From positions 2,108,001 to 2,172,000 of the forward strand of contig JACKHC010000001.1 of the NCBI GenBank assembly GCA_020639235.1: a stretch of 64,000 nucleotides of DNA, read 5' to 3'. How positions within the stretch are numbered: the first letter of the stretch is position 1; each line of letters starts with the position of its first letter. Shown piece by piece: positions 1 to 8,242 of the stretch. The notes beneath the pieces were generated by a model. It worked only from the letters and a program-made list of their open reading frames with translations. It was not told where the DNA came from and did not search any database. Origin of the DNA: Phycisphaeraceae bacterium. GTDB lineage: Bacteria > Planctomycetota > Phycisphaerae > Phycisphaerales > UBA1924. Position numbers and translations under genes: made by a program.

Positions 1-527
1 GCGTGCTGGGCCTTGGCCAGATCGAACCCCAGGAGGTCGGCGGCCTGCCCGTTGGCCATGCTCAACTCATCGAAGCCGTCTGTGACGATCACGGCGTCCC
101 TGAGACTGTGGAGGATCGCTTCGACATGCTCGCGCTCGGCTTCCGATACTCGGTGCCGGATCAGGACTTCCTGAACCTGTGCCTGGAGCGCGTTGCGGGA
201 CTCGGCCCACGCGGACGCGAGCGTGTTGAGCTGGCGGACGATGGGCCCGGAGACGATGTCACCCCTGATTGTGGGCGCGGCACCGTCGACGGCCTCGGGC
301 ATCAGGCGCGGCGCGATGGTGCGGACCTGGCGCGCGGTGGCCTTGATGAGCATGACACCCGAGGCGATGCAGAAGGCGGCGATCGCCAGGAACTCCGCGG
401 CCGATGCGGCGGCGGGAGGCATGCTCGCGAGCGCGGTGCGGATCATCGGCATGGCAAACGAGATCGCCGCCGCTCCTCCGAGCGTTGCGGCGATCCACAA
501 CATCATCGTGCTGCGCCCGTTGTTCAA
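1..527 (-). CDS. PAS-domain sensor protein, probably histidine kinase (3' end beyond window)
   Basis: The frame is open from a TTG at 527 to the window edge, about 175 residues. The TTG is preceded by GGAGG; an ATG at 506 is the alternative. The N-terminus has two hydrophobic stretches (about residues 8-25 and 38-58), then a HAMP-like linker and coiled region. From about residue 130 there is a PAS-type start: ILHSLRDAVIVTDGFDEL followed by NGQAADLLGF. This layout is typical of membrane-bound sensor histidine kinases, but the kinase part lies outside the window, so a GGDEF or phosphatase output is not excluded. It starts 27 bases after the TPR lipoprotein gene on the same strand and is probably the last visible member of the pilus operon. 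Confidence 0.6.
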   Translation of the reverse strand, partial: MNNGRSTMMLWIAATLGGAAAISFAMPMIRTALASMPPAAASAAEFLAIAAFCIASGVMLIKATARQVRTIAPRLMPEAVDGAAPTIRGDIVSGPIVRQLNTLASAWAESRNALQAQVQEVLIRHRVSEAEREHVEAILHSLRDAVIVTDGFDELSMANGQAADLLGFDLAKAQH

Positions 528-554
528 ACCGATCCTCCGGTGGTGACAATGGGA

Positions 555-1757
555 TTAGTCGGGATTGACGCCGGCCACGGTGGAGGTGTGGCCGGCACGG
601 ATCTGGCGTGCTGCGGCGCTGGCGATGCGGGCGTCCTCGGGGCGGCCCAGTTCGTCGCAGATGATGGCCTTGAGCATGTAGGCCTCGGCGTTTCGGCCGG
701 CCTTGGCGATCGCCTGATCGACGGTGAGGAGCGCCTGCTCGGGCTGGCCCTTGGCGCGCTGGTACATCGCCATCAGGAGATAGCCCTCGACGCGGTTGGG
801 GGCGATCGCGACGAGTCGCGATGCGGCGTCGCGCAGGCGGGTCTCGTCCTTGAGGATGATCGAGACATTCCCCAGTTCGCTCCAGGTCTGGAAGTCGTTG
901 ACGCCCTGCTCGTCCTTGACGAGTTGGAGCAGGATGGAGCGCGCCTCGACCGGGCGGTCGAGCTGCACAAGGCACTTGGCCTGGAGCTGCGTGAGGTCGC
1001 GGCGGTCCTTGCCGGCGGGGGTTTTGAGGATGCGGCGGAGGTTGTACTCGCCGTCGGCGTACTGGCCGGCGTTGATCTGCGCTCGCGCGAGGTCCTCGAT
1101 GAGCGCTGTGTCATCGGGCGCGAGGAGGCACGCCTGGCGGAACTCCTCGATGGCGCGATCGTTGTCGCCGCGCATCTGGGCGACATGACCGAGCGTCTGG
1201 TGCATGCCGGCGTTGTGGCGGAAGTTCGAGGCGCCGCCGACGAGCAGTTGCTCCGCCTCGTCGAGGCGGTTGAGTTCGATGAGCATCTCGGCGGACGCGA
1301 GGGTGTACTGCGGGTCGGTGGCGTTGAGCTCCATGGCCCGGGAGTAGTAGGCGAAGGCATTCTCCGGCTGGCTGAAGCGCTCCATGACCATGCCGGAGTA
1401 GTACTGCGCCTCGGCGTTGGTCGGATCGAGTTCCGTGGCGCGGGCGAATGACTGAATGGCGGCCTCATCGCGGCCCATCTCGAAGAGGACGCGGCCCTGG
1501 AGGACATGGCTCTTGGCGACATCCTCCTTGTACGCGATGGAGTCTTCGATCGCGTCGAGCGCCTTCTGCAGGTCGCCGGCGACATAGCGCTGGTGCGCCA
1601 TGTCGTAGTTGGTGGCGGCCTTGATCTCGGCGAGGCGATTCTCGGCGTTGTTCTTGTGCTCGGTGGTGTAGTTGCCGTGGCCAGCGCAGCCGGAAAGGGT
1701 GGCGGCTGCGATGAGGGTTGCGGCGACGGTTCGATACTTGCGGAATGAAGGGTGCAT
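555..1757 (-). CDS. TPR-repeat lipoprotein
   Basis: 400 residues. The signal peptide ends in a lipobox (TLSGC, Cys24), so the protein is probably anchored to a membrane. The rest is tetratricopeptide repeats from about residue 50 to 380, with typical A..LDP.NAEAQYYSG patterns (ATELDPTNAEAQYYSGM). It follows the secretin gene by about 75 bases on the same strand. TPR lipoproteins beside secretins often act as pilotins or assembly factors (PilF/PilW-like); that role is inferred from position, not from a diagnostic motif. Confidence 0.75.
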   Translation of the reverse strand: MHPSFRKYRTVAATLIAAATLSGCAGHGNYTTEHKNNAENRLAEIKAATNYDMAHQRYVAGDLQKALDAIEDSIAYKEDVAKSHVLQGRVLFEMGRDEAAIQSFARATELDPTNAEAQYYSGMVMERFSQPENAFAYYSRAMELNATDPQYTLASAEMLIELNRLDEAEQLLVGGASNFRHNAGMHQTLGHVAQMRGDNDRAIEEFRQACLLAPDDTALIEDLARAQINAGQYADGEYNLRRILKTPAGKDRRDLTQLQAKCLVQLDRPVEARSILLQLVKDEQGVNDFQTWSELGNVSIILKDETRLRDAASRLVAIAPNRVEGYLLMAMYQRAKGQPEQALLTVDQAIAKAGRNAEAYMLKAIICDELGRPEDARIASAAARQIRAGHTSTVAGVNPD

Positions 1758-1781
1758 GTCTGTGGCTCCGTCTAAGGGAAA

Positions 1782-1809
1782 CGGAGGGGCCCCTCGCGGG
1801 ACCCCTCCG
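1782..1809 (-). terminator. Hairpin between secretin and TPR lipoprotein genes
   Basis: Inverted repeat CGGAGGGG / CCCCTCCG (1782-1789 with 1802-1809). On the minus strand it is followed by TTTCCCTT. The U-tract is short, so this may be a leaky terminator or attenuator within the operon rather than a full stop. Confidence 0.45.
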
Positions 1810-1832
1810 AAGGGTTCTGCGTCGGTTGGTGC

Positions 1833-4217
1833 TTAGTTGTTGTCGATCGGGACGTCGGCGACCTCGGTCTCCTGCTCGTCCGTCTCGGAGAGATCGATGG
1901 TGGTCCAGTCGCCGGACTCCGACGCCACGGTCGCGGGCTGGGGCTTCGACTGCGCCGTTTCGGTGTTCTGGCGCTCGACCTGCTGCCAGTCGGTGAAGGG
2001 GAAGGTCTCGTAGATATTGAAGTTGAAGTTGGGCGCGTCGGCGTCGGACATCTGGTCGCCTTCGGCCTCGACGAGTTCCCAGTCCGAGTTGTCCTGCGGC
2101 TCGCCGAACTCGTTCTGGCTGTCGAAGGAACCGAACTGATCGGTCTCGAAGAGCGTCCAGTCGACGCTGGACATGTCGAAGGTGCCGTCACCCTCGGCGC
2201 TGCTCATCTGATCGGTGTCGACCTCGGTGAACTCGACGATGTTCTCGTCGGTGAGGGGCTGACCGTCGAGGCCCTCGTTCATGAAGGCGTCGTCGGACCA
2301 GGTATCGGTCGCATCGACGAAGACCGAGTCGGCGGGGACCTCGTGGAGCGACATCAGGCGAGCGTTGAACTCACCGCCGATGATGTTGTCGAGGGCGCTG
2401 CGGCTGGGCCACGCGTCGTGCTTGTTGAGGAGTTCCTCGCGGATCTGGATGGCGTCGGGCTGGTTGGGATTGAGCTCGAGGGAGCGGCGGATTTCCCACA
2501 TCGCCTTCTCGAGATTGCCTTCGCGTGCGTACTGCTCGGCCTTGATGTTGTGCTGAGCGGTCTGCTTGTCGCGGCTCCATCCGAGGGTGCCGTTGCGGGA
2601 ACCGGCGCGGACCTGCGCGACATGGGCGAGGCCACGCTGACCCTGATCGAGCATGACGCGATCATTCATGATGGTGGGCTTGATCATGAAGATGATCTCG
2701 GCGCGATCGGTGGAGTCCTCGTGCCCGCGGAAGGCGGCGCCGATCACCGGGATATCACCGATGACGGGGACCTGACGACGGGTGAGCGTGGTGGTCTCTT
2801 TGAAGAGACCGCCCAGCACGACGGTGGAGCCGTCGTTGACGAGGATGTTGGTGGTGACTTCCTGCGTGATTTCGTCGGGGATCGTCACGGACGCGCCCTG
2901 CGAGTCGTTCGCGGTGCGGATGACGCCCTCGGAGACGCGGGGCTTGAGTTCGAGCCGGATCATGCCGTCGTTGGCGATGAAGGGGCGGAACGCGAGCTGC
3001 GTACCTGTGTCGAGGAACTCGACGGTCTGGGTTGTCGACGTCTCGGTGGAAGTCGTATTGAGGTAGCCGAGCTTGCGGCCGACGAGGACGCGGGCGGGCT
3101 GCCGGTTGAGCGCCAGGATCTTGGGGCGCGAGAGGATGGAGACATCGGTGACTTCATCGAGGGCGCGGAGGAAGATGGCGATGTCGTCGTGGACGACGCC
3201 GACCTTGAATCCGCCGGAGCCGGAGGTGTTGCCGACCGTTGAGGTGACGCCGGTGGCGCGGTTGTCGGCGGGGGTGACGCCCTCGGCGCCGCCGCTGATC
3301 AGGGCGTTTGCGACGCCGAGCGGGCCGCCGGCGGTGAGGAAGTCGGTGAAGTTGACATCGGCGAGGATGGAGAAGTCGATACCGAAGGCGTTGGCCTCGT
3401 TGAGGGTCGTCTGGAGGATTGTCGCCTCGACGAGCACCTGCGCGGGGCGGGTATCGAGCTGGTGGAGCAGGGCCTCGATCTCCTCGACGTTCTCTTCGTA
3501 ATCGAAGATCACGAGCGTCGCGGAGAGGGCGAACTCGTCGGCGCCGGTCGGCGTGTCATCGGGGAGCGTGAACTCCTCGGAGTCGCCGTTGGTCTTGATG
3601 GTCCCGATCTCGGAGAGGAGCGGGGTGACGAACTCGGCGGCGTCGTTGGCGTTGAGGTAGTTGAGCTGGACCATCTTGGCGACGGGCTTGCGGGACTCGG
3701 CCTCCTTGGCCGCGTACTCCGCCTGCGTGACGACATAGATGAAGTTGCCTTCCTCGTACCAGGCGTAGCCGTTGACATGGAGGATGGCGTCGAGCGCTTC
3801 GTAGAAGGTCACGCCGTAGAGGTTGGCGGAGACCGAAGCGGCGACATCGCGCGAGGCGACGATGTTCTTCTGGCTCTGGAGCGAGAGCATCTGGAGCACA
3901 TTGGCGAGGTCTTCGTCCTGGACGAAGATATCGACGGTGAGGTACTCCGAGACATTGACGCCGTCGGCGTTCATCTCGTCGCCCGTGGTGCGGGGCGTGT
4001 TGTTGTTTGCGGGAGCGTTGCTCTTCTCGGGAGAGGCCGCGGTGGGCATCGCGGCGTCGCCCTTGAGGTGCTTGCTCATGAAGTCAGCGAGCGAGCCCCC
4101 GGTGCCTGACTGGGCGAGCGCGGTCGGAAGACCGACCGAGAGCCCGGCCAGGAGAGCAACCCAGGGCGCGACCCGACGCGCATTTCGGATGTTGTTGGAC
4201 TTGTTCGTCGCGGACAT
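1833..4217 (-). CDS. pilQ: PilQ/GspD-type outer-membrane secretin with C-terminal TPR and acidic tail
   Basis: 794 residues from ATG 4217, chosen because AGGAG sits 9 bases upstream. The in-frame ATG at 4226 touches that AGGAG and is too close. Order: signal peptide (1 to about 36), STN/N0-like domain (VDIFVQDEDLANVLQML, about 70-150), N1-like domain (about 165-265), secretin core (ILVEATILQTTLNEANAFGI to PVIGDIPVIGAAFRG, about 275-510), then a short TPR-like region (KAMWEIRRSLELNPNQPDA, about 560-600). The last about 150 residues are acidic, with four DW-centred motifs at about residues 686, 712, 743 and 770. The protein forms the outer-membrane pore of a type IV pilus or type II secretion-like machine. 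The neighbours pilM, pilN, pilO and pilP support the PilQ assignment. The tail is unusual for the family. Confidence 0.88.
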   Translation of the reverse strand: MSATNKSNNIRNARRVAPWVALLAGLSVGLPTALAQSGTGGSLADFMSKHLKGDAAMPTAASPEKSNAPANNNTPRTTGDEMNADGVNVSEYLTVDIFVQDEDLANVLQMLSLQSQKNIVASRDVAASVSANLYGVTFYEALDAILHVNGYAWYEEGNFIYVVTQAEYAAKEAESRKPVAKMVQLNYLNANDAAEFVTPLLSEIGTIKTNGDSEEFTLPDDTPTGADEFALSATLVIFDYEENVEEIEALLHQLDTRPAQVLVEATILQTTLNEANAFGIDFSILADVNFTDFLTAGGPLGVANALISGGAEGVTPADNRATGVTSTVGNTSGSGGFKVGVVHDDIAIFLRALDEVTDVSILSRPKILALNRQPARVLVGRKLGYLNTTSTETSTTQTVEFLDTGTQLAFRPFIANDGMIRLELKPRVSEGVIRTANDSQGASVTIPDEITQEVTTNILVNDGSTVVLGGLFKETTTLTRRQVPVIGDIPVIGAAFRGHEDSTDRAEIIFMIKPTIMNDRVMLDQGQRGLAHVAQVRAGSRNGTLGWSRDKQTAQHNIKAEQYAREGNLEKAMWEIRRSLELNPNQPDAIQIREELLNKHDAWPSRSALDNIIGGEFNARLMSLHEVPADSVFVDATDTWSDDAFMNEGLDGQPLTDENIVEFTEVDTDQMSSAEGDGTFDMSSVDWTLFETDQFGSFDSQNEFGEPQDNSDWELVEAEGDQMSDADAPNFNFNIYETFPFTDWQQVERQNTETAQSKPQPATVASESGDWTTIDLSETDEQETEVADVPIDNN

Positions 4218-4265
4218 TGCCTTCATCTCCTGCCTTGCCGCGTCGTGCGGCGCCGTGGTCCCTGT

Positions 4266-4865
4266 TCAGGTGTCAGGGAGAGACCTTGTCAGTTCGACCC
4301 TGACCCCGTTTTTCTCGATCAGAACGCTGAAGCGCTGAATCTCGATCACTGTGAAACCGTCCACTTCGTCTCCGACTCCCAGGACGACGCTCCGCGTCTT
4401 TCCCTTCTGAGGCGACTCGATCACCGCGATCGGGTTCGACCCCAGGATGGTGCTCTTGAGACGGAGATGGTCCGCCTCCTCGAGCACCTTTCGCTCGGCG
4501 AGCGACTCTGCACTTTCTGCTTCGACATTCGGAGCGTCCGACTTGGGTGTGACCCCCGCAGACTGCTCCGGTTGTGCGGGCTCGGGGAACTTTGCGGGGT
4601 CGAGAGCGAAGATGTCGCGTGTTGCGTCCGGTAACGCGGCGAGTTCGATCGGCGCTCCGGAGCCGTCGAGCGTCCGGCTCGCGGACTTGTCTTTGGCATC
4701 GGCCTTTGTGCCGGCTCCCTGGCGCGCCTGGGCCTTGGAGGGCGACATATTCAGGAGCATCCTGCCCATCGAAATGACGAGGAAGACGAGGAGGCCGGCG
4801 AGGATCGTCGCCTGCTTCTTATCGGTCGTCAGCAGCACTTTGAGTTCTGCGATCTTGGCTCTCAT
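4266..4865 (-). CDS. pilP: PilP-like pilus assembly protein
   Basis: 199 residues from ATG 4865. One transmembrane helix near the N-terminus (ATILAGLLVFLVISMGRML), a long polar linker rich in A, K, S and P, and a C-terminal domain of about 70 residues (LKSTILGSNPIAVIE to FTVIEIQRFSVLIEKNGV) like the beta domain of PilP/GspC proteins, which bind the secretin N-domains. There is no lipobox, unlike classical PilP, so this may be a GspC-like variant. The start overlaps the pilO stop by 4 bases (ATGA), showing translational coupling. Confidence 0.7.
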   Translation of the reverse strand: MRAKIAELKVLLTTDKKQATILAGLLVFLVISMGRMLLNMSPSKAQARQGAGTKADAKDKSASRTLDGSGAPIELAALPDATRDIFALDPAKFPEPAQPEQSAGVTPKSDAPNVEAESAESLAERKVLEEADHLRLKSTILGSNPIAVIESPQKGKTRSVVLGVGDEVDGFTVIEIQRFSVLIEKNGVRVELTRSLPDT

Positions 4866-5455
4866 TCGTCGATCCCCTCGTGCGAGGCGTCGGCGACTTC
4901 CTCGATGGGTTCGTTCTTGGCACCGAAGAACACATCGATGAGCAGGTCGGCCCGGATCTCCTGGCTGTTGAACTGATCTGACTGGCCGCGCGACTCGTAG
5001 GCGAGGCGGAGGCGCTGGATGCGGACGAGACGGGGGAGGTGCTCGATTTCGCGGATCGCTTCGAAGATCGGATTGAACCCGCCGCGGAGCGTGACGGACA
5101 TGGGGAGCGACGCGGTCTCGTCGACGGCGGTCTCTGCCCCGGTTGTGACCTCGCGCTGGACGAGGCCGAGACGGTTGAGGACGGCGCTGAGGCGGGTCAT
5201 CAGTCCGGCAACATCGCTGGTCTCGGGGATGGGGACCATCCGCTCGCGGCTCTTTGTCTGCAGTTCGTGCAATCGATTGGCGAGTCCGGTGATGATCTCG
5301 GGGGAGTCGGAGGGTTTGGCGAGTTCGGCGCGCATCGCGAGAATCTCGGTCTCGACGCGCTTGTTTGCGCGCCAGGCCGGTCCGATGAATCCGAGGGCGC
5401 CGACGAGCGAGAGCAGGCCGAGCGCAGCGCCGGGGATGGCGATGTGCTGCTTCAC
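4862..5455 (-). CDS. pilO: PilO-like pilus assembly inner-membrane protein
   Basis: 197 residues from GTG 5455, which overlaps the pilN stop as GTGA. One N-terminal transmembrane helix (IPGAALGLLSLVGALGFIG), a coiled-coil (about residues 30-80) and a ferredoxin-like C-domain with the FNPIFEAIREIEHLPRLVRI segment typical of PilO (pattern F..I..FL..IE.LPR.V.I). It is expected to pair with PilN in the inner membrane and to link the cytoplasmic PilM ring to PilP and the secretin. Confidence 0.78.
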   Translation of the reverse strand: MKQHIAIPGAALGLLSLVGALGFIGPAWRANKRVETEILAMRAELAKPSDSPEIITGLANRLHELQTKSRERMVPIPETSDVAGLMTRLSAVLNRLGLVQREVTTGAETAVDETASLPMSVTLRGGFNPIFEAIREIEHLPRLVRIQRLRLAYESRGQSDQFNSQEIRADLLIDVFFGAKNEPIEEVADASHEGIDE

Positions 5456-6081
5456 AGCGGCGCCTCCCCGTCGGCATGGGCGAAGACGTAGGTCTTCTGG
5501 AGGTCGATCTCCGCGGACATCCGGAAGCCCCTGGCGTCGATGTCGCGGACGGTCGTGGAACGGGCGTAGTCGAGCGTCACCTTTTGGAAGAGCCCGTGCG
5601 ACTCGAGACCGGAGACGAAGCTCGCCAGTTCCATGTCGTCCGGCGCGACGCCTTCGAGTTCGACAACCAAGAAGACCTGTTCCTGTGAGTCCTTCTTGGA
5701 GCGATTGGGATTGACGCGGCGGGGCGTGACGGCGAGCGAAGAAAGCGTGACGGAGTCGGGCATCACTTGCGCCACGGAGCCGACGACATCGCTGAGGTGG
5801 ACGGGCCAGGCCACGCGGTTGTACCGATCGACCATGGTCTGGGTCTGCTCGATCTGCTTGATGAGGCGGGTGCGCTCTTTGTTGCGTCGGAGGTTTTCCT
5901 CGACCTGAAGCGTCATAGATGCGAGCGTTGTTCTCTGTGACTGTTGCCTCATGGACAGGCCCCAGTTGACGCCGATCATGGCGAGCAGCACGGTGATGTA
6001 CATCGCGACCCAGCGGCGGGTCCAGAGCCGCCGGTCGATCGCGTGACGGCATGCGCTCGGCATCAGGTCGATCGTCGGCAT
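5452..6081 (-). CDS. pilN: PilN-like pilus assembly inner-membrane protein
   Basis: 209 residues. The N-terminus IDLMPSACRHAIDRR resembles the PilN peptide (INLLP..R) that docks into PilM. Then come one transmembrane helix (about 25-44), a coiled-coil and a C-terminal fimbrial-assembly domain (PDSVTLSSLAV to HGLFQKVTLDYAR). It overlaps pilM by one base (TAATG) and pilO by 4 bases, so pilM, pilN, pilO and pilP are tightly coupled. Confidence 0.8.
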   Translation of the reverse strand: MPTIDLMPSACRHAIDRRLWTRRWVAMYITVLLAMIGVNWGLSMRQQSQRTTLASMTLQVEENLRRNKERTRLIKQIEQTQTMVDRYNRVAWPVHLSDVVGSVAQVMPDSVTLSSLAVTPRRVNPNRSKKDSQEQVFLVVELEGVAPDDMELASFVSGLESHGLFQKVTLDYARSTTVRDIDARGFRMSAEIDLQKTYVFAHADGEAPL

Positions 6082-7223
6082 TACGCGGCCCTCCTTGCGG
6101 GGGGCGCTTCAGCGGTCGGCTCGGAGGGTCTGGTCGCGGCGCGGCTCCACTTGCGCTTTTTCGCCTGGGGTTCGGCGCCTCTGATGGACAGCCCCGCGGC
6201 GACGGTCCACGCGGGGTCGCAGTTGCCGTCCGGCGTCGGTGCCTCTGCGCCGGGTGCGTCTGCTCCGATCGCCTTGAAGATCTGTTCGCGGAGCCCCGGC
6301 TCGTTGGCGTCGCCACCGATGATGTGGATGAACTTGGGTCTTCCGGCGCGAAAGGTGACGCTCATGTAGCGGAGGCAGAGGGTGACCTCGTGGGCGAGGT
6401 CGGCGATGATTGATCTGGCGGACTCGAAGAACGCGCGCTCGACCTTCGGGTCGGTCGGGGCTGCACCGTTGGCGCGGAGCCGGGCCCGGCGCATGTTCGT
6501 GATGGTCTGCGGATCGAGCCCGAGCCGTAGGCGCGCGGCCTCGTCCAGGTTGGCGCCGCCGATTTCGAGTGACTTGTGGAATGCGATGTTGTCGCCTCGG
6601 AGCACGATGACGCTCGTGATGGTTCGGCCGACATCGACGATTAGTGAGCAGACATCGGTGTCGGTGTTTCGGCGGAGCGTGCGGGTGAAGAGTCTGCCGG
6701 CGGCGACGAATCCGGGTTCGACCGCGTTCGTGCGGACTCCGTGCTCGGCGAGGGCCATGACGAGCGACTCGATGGGCTTGCTCTGGCAACCCACGAGGAT
6801 GACCTCGTCGCGCGCCTGATCGCCCTGGCGGATGGGACCGGCCAGGAGCCAGCCGAGTTCGCAGGGCTCGTCCTGATTGAAACCGAGACGGGAGCGACCG
6901 TCGATCTGGATGGCGCTGGCGATCTCGGACTCGGACATCGGCGGCTGGCGCACGGAACGCGTTCGCACGAGCCGGTCGTCGAGTCCGATGACGCACCTGT
7001 TGGAGGTGAATCCGGAATGCTTGGCGGCGTCGGCGATCTCGCGGGCGAGAGCGCGGATTTCCTCGAATGACATTGCAGCGATGCCCGCGGACTGGAAGGG
7101 CACGCGTGCGGAGGCCACGACGGACGGATTGGACCATGACTTCGCTTGCGCGAGTTTGACGGAACCGGACCCGAGATCGATTCCGATCGGGAGGCGGCCG
7201 ACTTTCAGCATGGAGCCGAGCAT
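6081..7223 (-). CDS. pilM: PilM-like actin-fold pilus assembly ATPase
   Basis: 380 residues. The N-terminus carries the actin-like phosphate-1 motif (IGIDLGSGSVKLAQ, about residues 13-26). SLIVDVGRTITSVIVLRGDN is the second nucleotide loop, and FIHIIGGDANEPGLREQ matches the adenosine motif. This is the PilM (FtsA-like) family, a cytoplasmic ring that binds the N-terminal peptide of PilN. GGAGAG lies 11 bases upstream of the chosen ATG; an ATG four codons later is possible. The C-terminal about 30 residues are polar and proline-rich. Confidence 0.85.
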   Translation of the reverse strand: MLGSMLKVGRLPIGIDLGSGSVKLAQAKSWSNPSVVASARVPFQSAGIAAMSFEEIRALAREIADAAKHSGFTSNRCVIGLDDRLVRTRSVRQPPMSESEIASAIQIDGRSRLGFNQDEPCELGWLLAGPIRQGDQARDEVILVGCQSKPIESLVMALAEHGVRTNAVEPGFVAAGRLFTRTLRRNTDTDVCSLIVDVGRTITSVIVLRGDNIAFHKSLEIGGANLDEAARLRLGLDPQTITNMRRARLRANGAAPTDPKVERAFFESARSIIADLAHEVTLCLRYMSVTFRAGRPKFIHIIGGDANEPGLREQIFKAIGADAPGAEAPTPDGNCDPAWTVAAGLSIRGAEPQAKKRKWSRAATRPSEPTAEAPPARRAA

Positions 7224-7289
7224 GGTTCGGTGATCTCTCCGTCTATTTGAGACATCCGCGTGTTCGGGTGGCGGGCGTGGTCCTGCGGT

Positions 7290-7925
7290 TCAGTCGGCTT
7301 CGTCGATGTCGATTCGTTCGACCGTCACGCGCCCGGTGAATGGGGCGATGTTGATTCGGAATGCAGCCAGATCGCTCCAGACTTCGAGCGATCCGCCGTT
7401 GCCAGGTTCGGGCCCGGTGAGGTTCTCGACGGGGCCTCCGAGTTCATCGAAGATGAGCATGTCGCCGTCGTTGAAGTTGACGTTCTCGATTCGGACGCCG
7501 CCGAACTTGTTCCACGCTTCGCGGTTTCGATCGAGAGCGCCGAAATCGCGGAAGAACGGGCTGGTCGGGTTATCGGGATCGGCCATTGCGGCGGTCTCGA
7601 GATCGAGGACCGGGCCGCTTACCTCGGCGAGGACATAGCCGTTGCCTTCGGCGTAGGTGTACGCGCCCGCGTCGATCTCGGCGTAGCGATTGAACCAGAT
7701 CGCGCGTCGTTCCTGATACGCCAGCGCATCGCCCTGGAGGAAGGTGATGTCTGCGACGATCGTGCGCACGGCGGCCTGCGTGCGGAGCACGCCAGACTGT
7801 GTCATGGCGGGGATGACCATCGTGCCGGCGATACCCAGCAGCGCGAGCGTGATGACCAGTTCGATCAGCGTATAGCCCCCGCGGCTACGGGAGCGCGGGA
7901 GATCGGGCGTGACGCGACGCGTCAT
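7290..7925 (-). CDS. GspH/FimT-like pseudopilin
   Basis: 211 residues with a class III prepilin leader: basic stretch RSRSRG, processing site G-YTLIE, then the hydrophobic helix YTLIELVITLALLGIAGTMV (about residues 17-36). Glu at position +5 of the mature protein is present, so PilD-type cleavage and methylation are expected. The region after the helix (AAVRTIVADITFLQGDALAY) fits GspH/FimT minor pseudopilins. It lies between the two uncharacterised membrane proteins and pilM, 3 bases after the preceding gene. Confidence 0.78.
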   Translation of the reverse strand: MTRRVTPDLPRSRSRGGYTLIELVITLALLGIAGTMVIPAMTQSGVLRTQAAVRTIVADITFLQGDALAYQERRAIWFNRYAEIDAGAYTYAEGNGYVLAEVSGPVLDLETAAMADPDNPTSPFFRDFGALDRNREAWNKFGGVRIENVNFNDGDMLIFDELGGPVENLTGPEPGNGGSLEVWSDLAAFRINIAPFTGRVTVERIDIDEAD

Positions 7926-7928
7926 GGC

Positions 7929-8225
7929 TCACTCCTTGGTGGCGGGCATGGAGAGCACCTTCACATCGAAGGGGCCCATCTTGTTGAGCTTGGTCTCGAT
8001 CGAGCCCAGCTTCTTCTCCACCTTTTCGATCGCCTTGATCATTTTGTTGCGCTGATCTGCTGCGTTGGGGAACCCGACGGTCTGGTCGCCGGCGTATGCG
8101 GGTTGCACGGAGGGACGGTCGGCCTCGCCGCGGAGCACGAGCGCGCCCAAGAGCAGGGCGATCGCCGTGAGGGCGGTGTTGGTGTAGGTCAATCCGTGGC
8201 GTCGATTCTCATTGCTGTGGGCCAT
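7929..8225 (-). CDS. Small membrane-anchored protein of the pilus operon, unknown function
   Basis: 98 residues. One hydrophobic helix (NTALTAIALLLGALVLRG, about 16-33), then a charged segment predicted as coiled-coil (MIKAIEKVEKKLGSIETKLNKM). I do not recognise the family. The close packing with pseudopilin genes (3 bases downstream, 17 bases upstream) suggests a structural role in the same apparatus, for example as a small stator-like component. Confidence 0.6.
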   Translation of the reverse strand: MAHSNENRRHGLTYTNTALTAIALLLGALVLRGEADRPSVQPAYAGDQTVGFPNAADQRNKMIKAIEKVEKKLGSIETKLNKMGPFDVKVLSMPATKE

Positions 8226-8242
8226 GGCTCACTCCCGAGGGT

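Noticed and set aside
3..1451. Open frame of about 482 codons on the plus strand at the left edge
   Set aside because: It is antisense to the TPR lipoprotein and PAS sensor, both supported by motifs and start signals.
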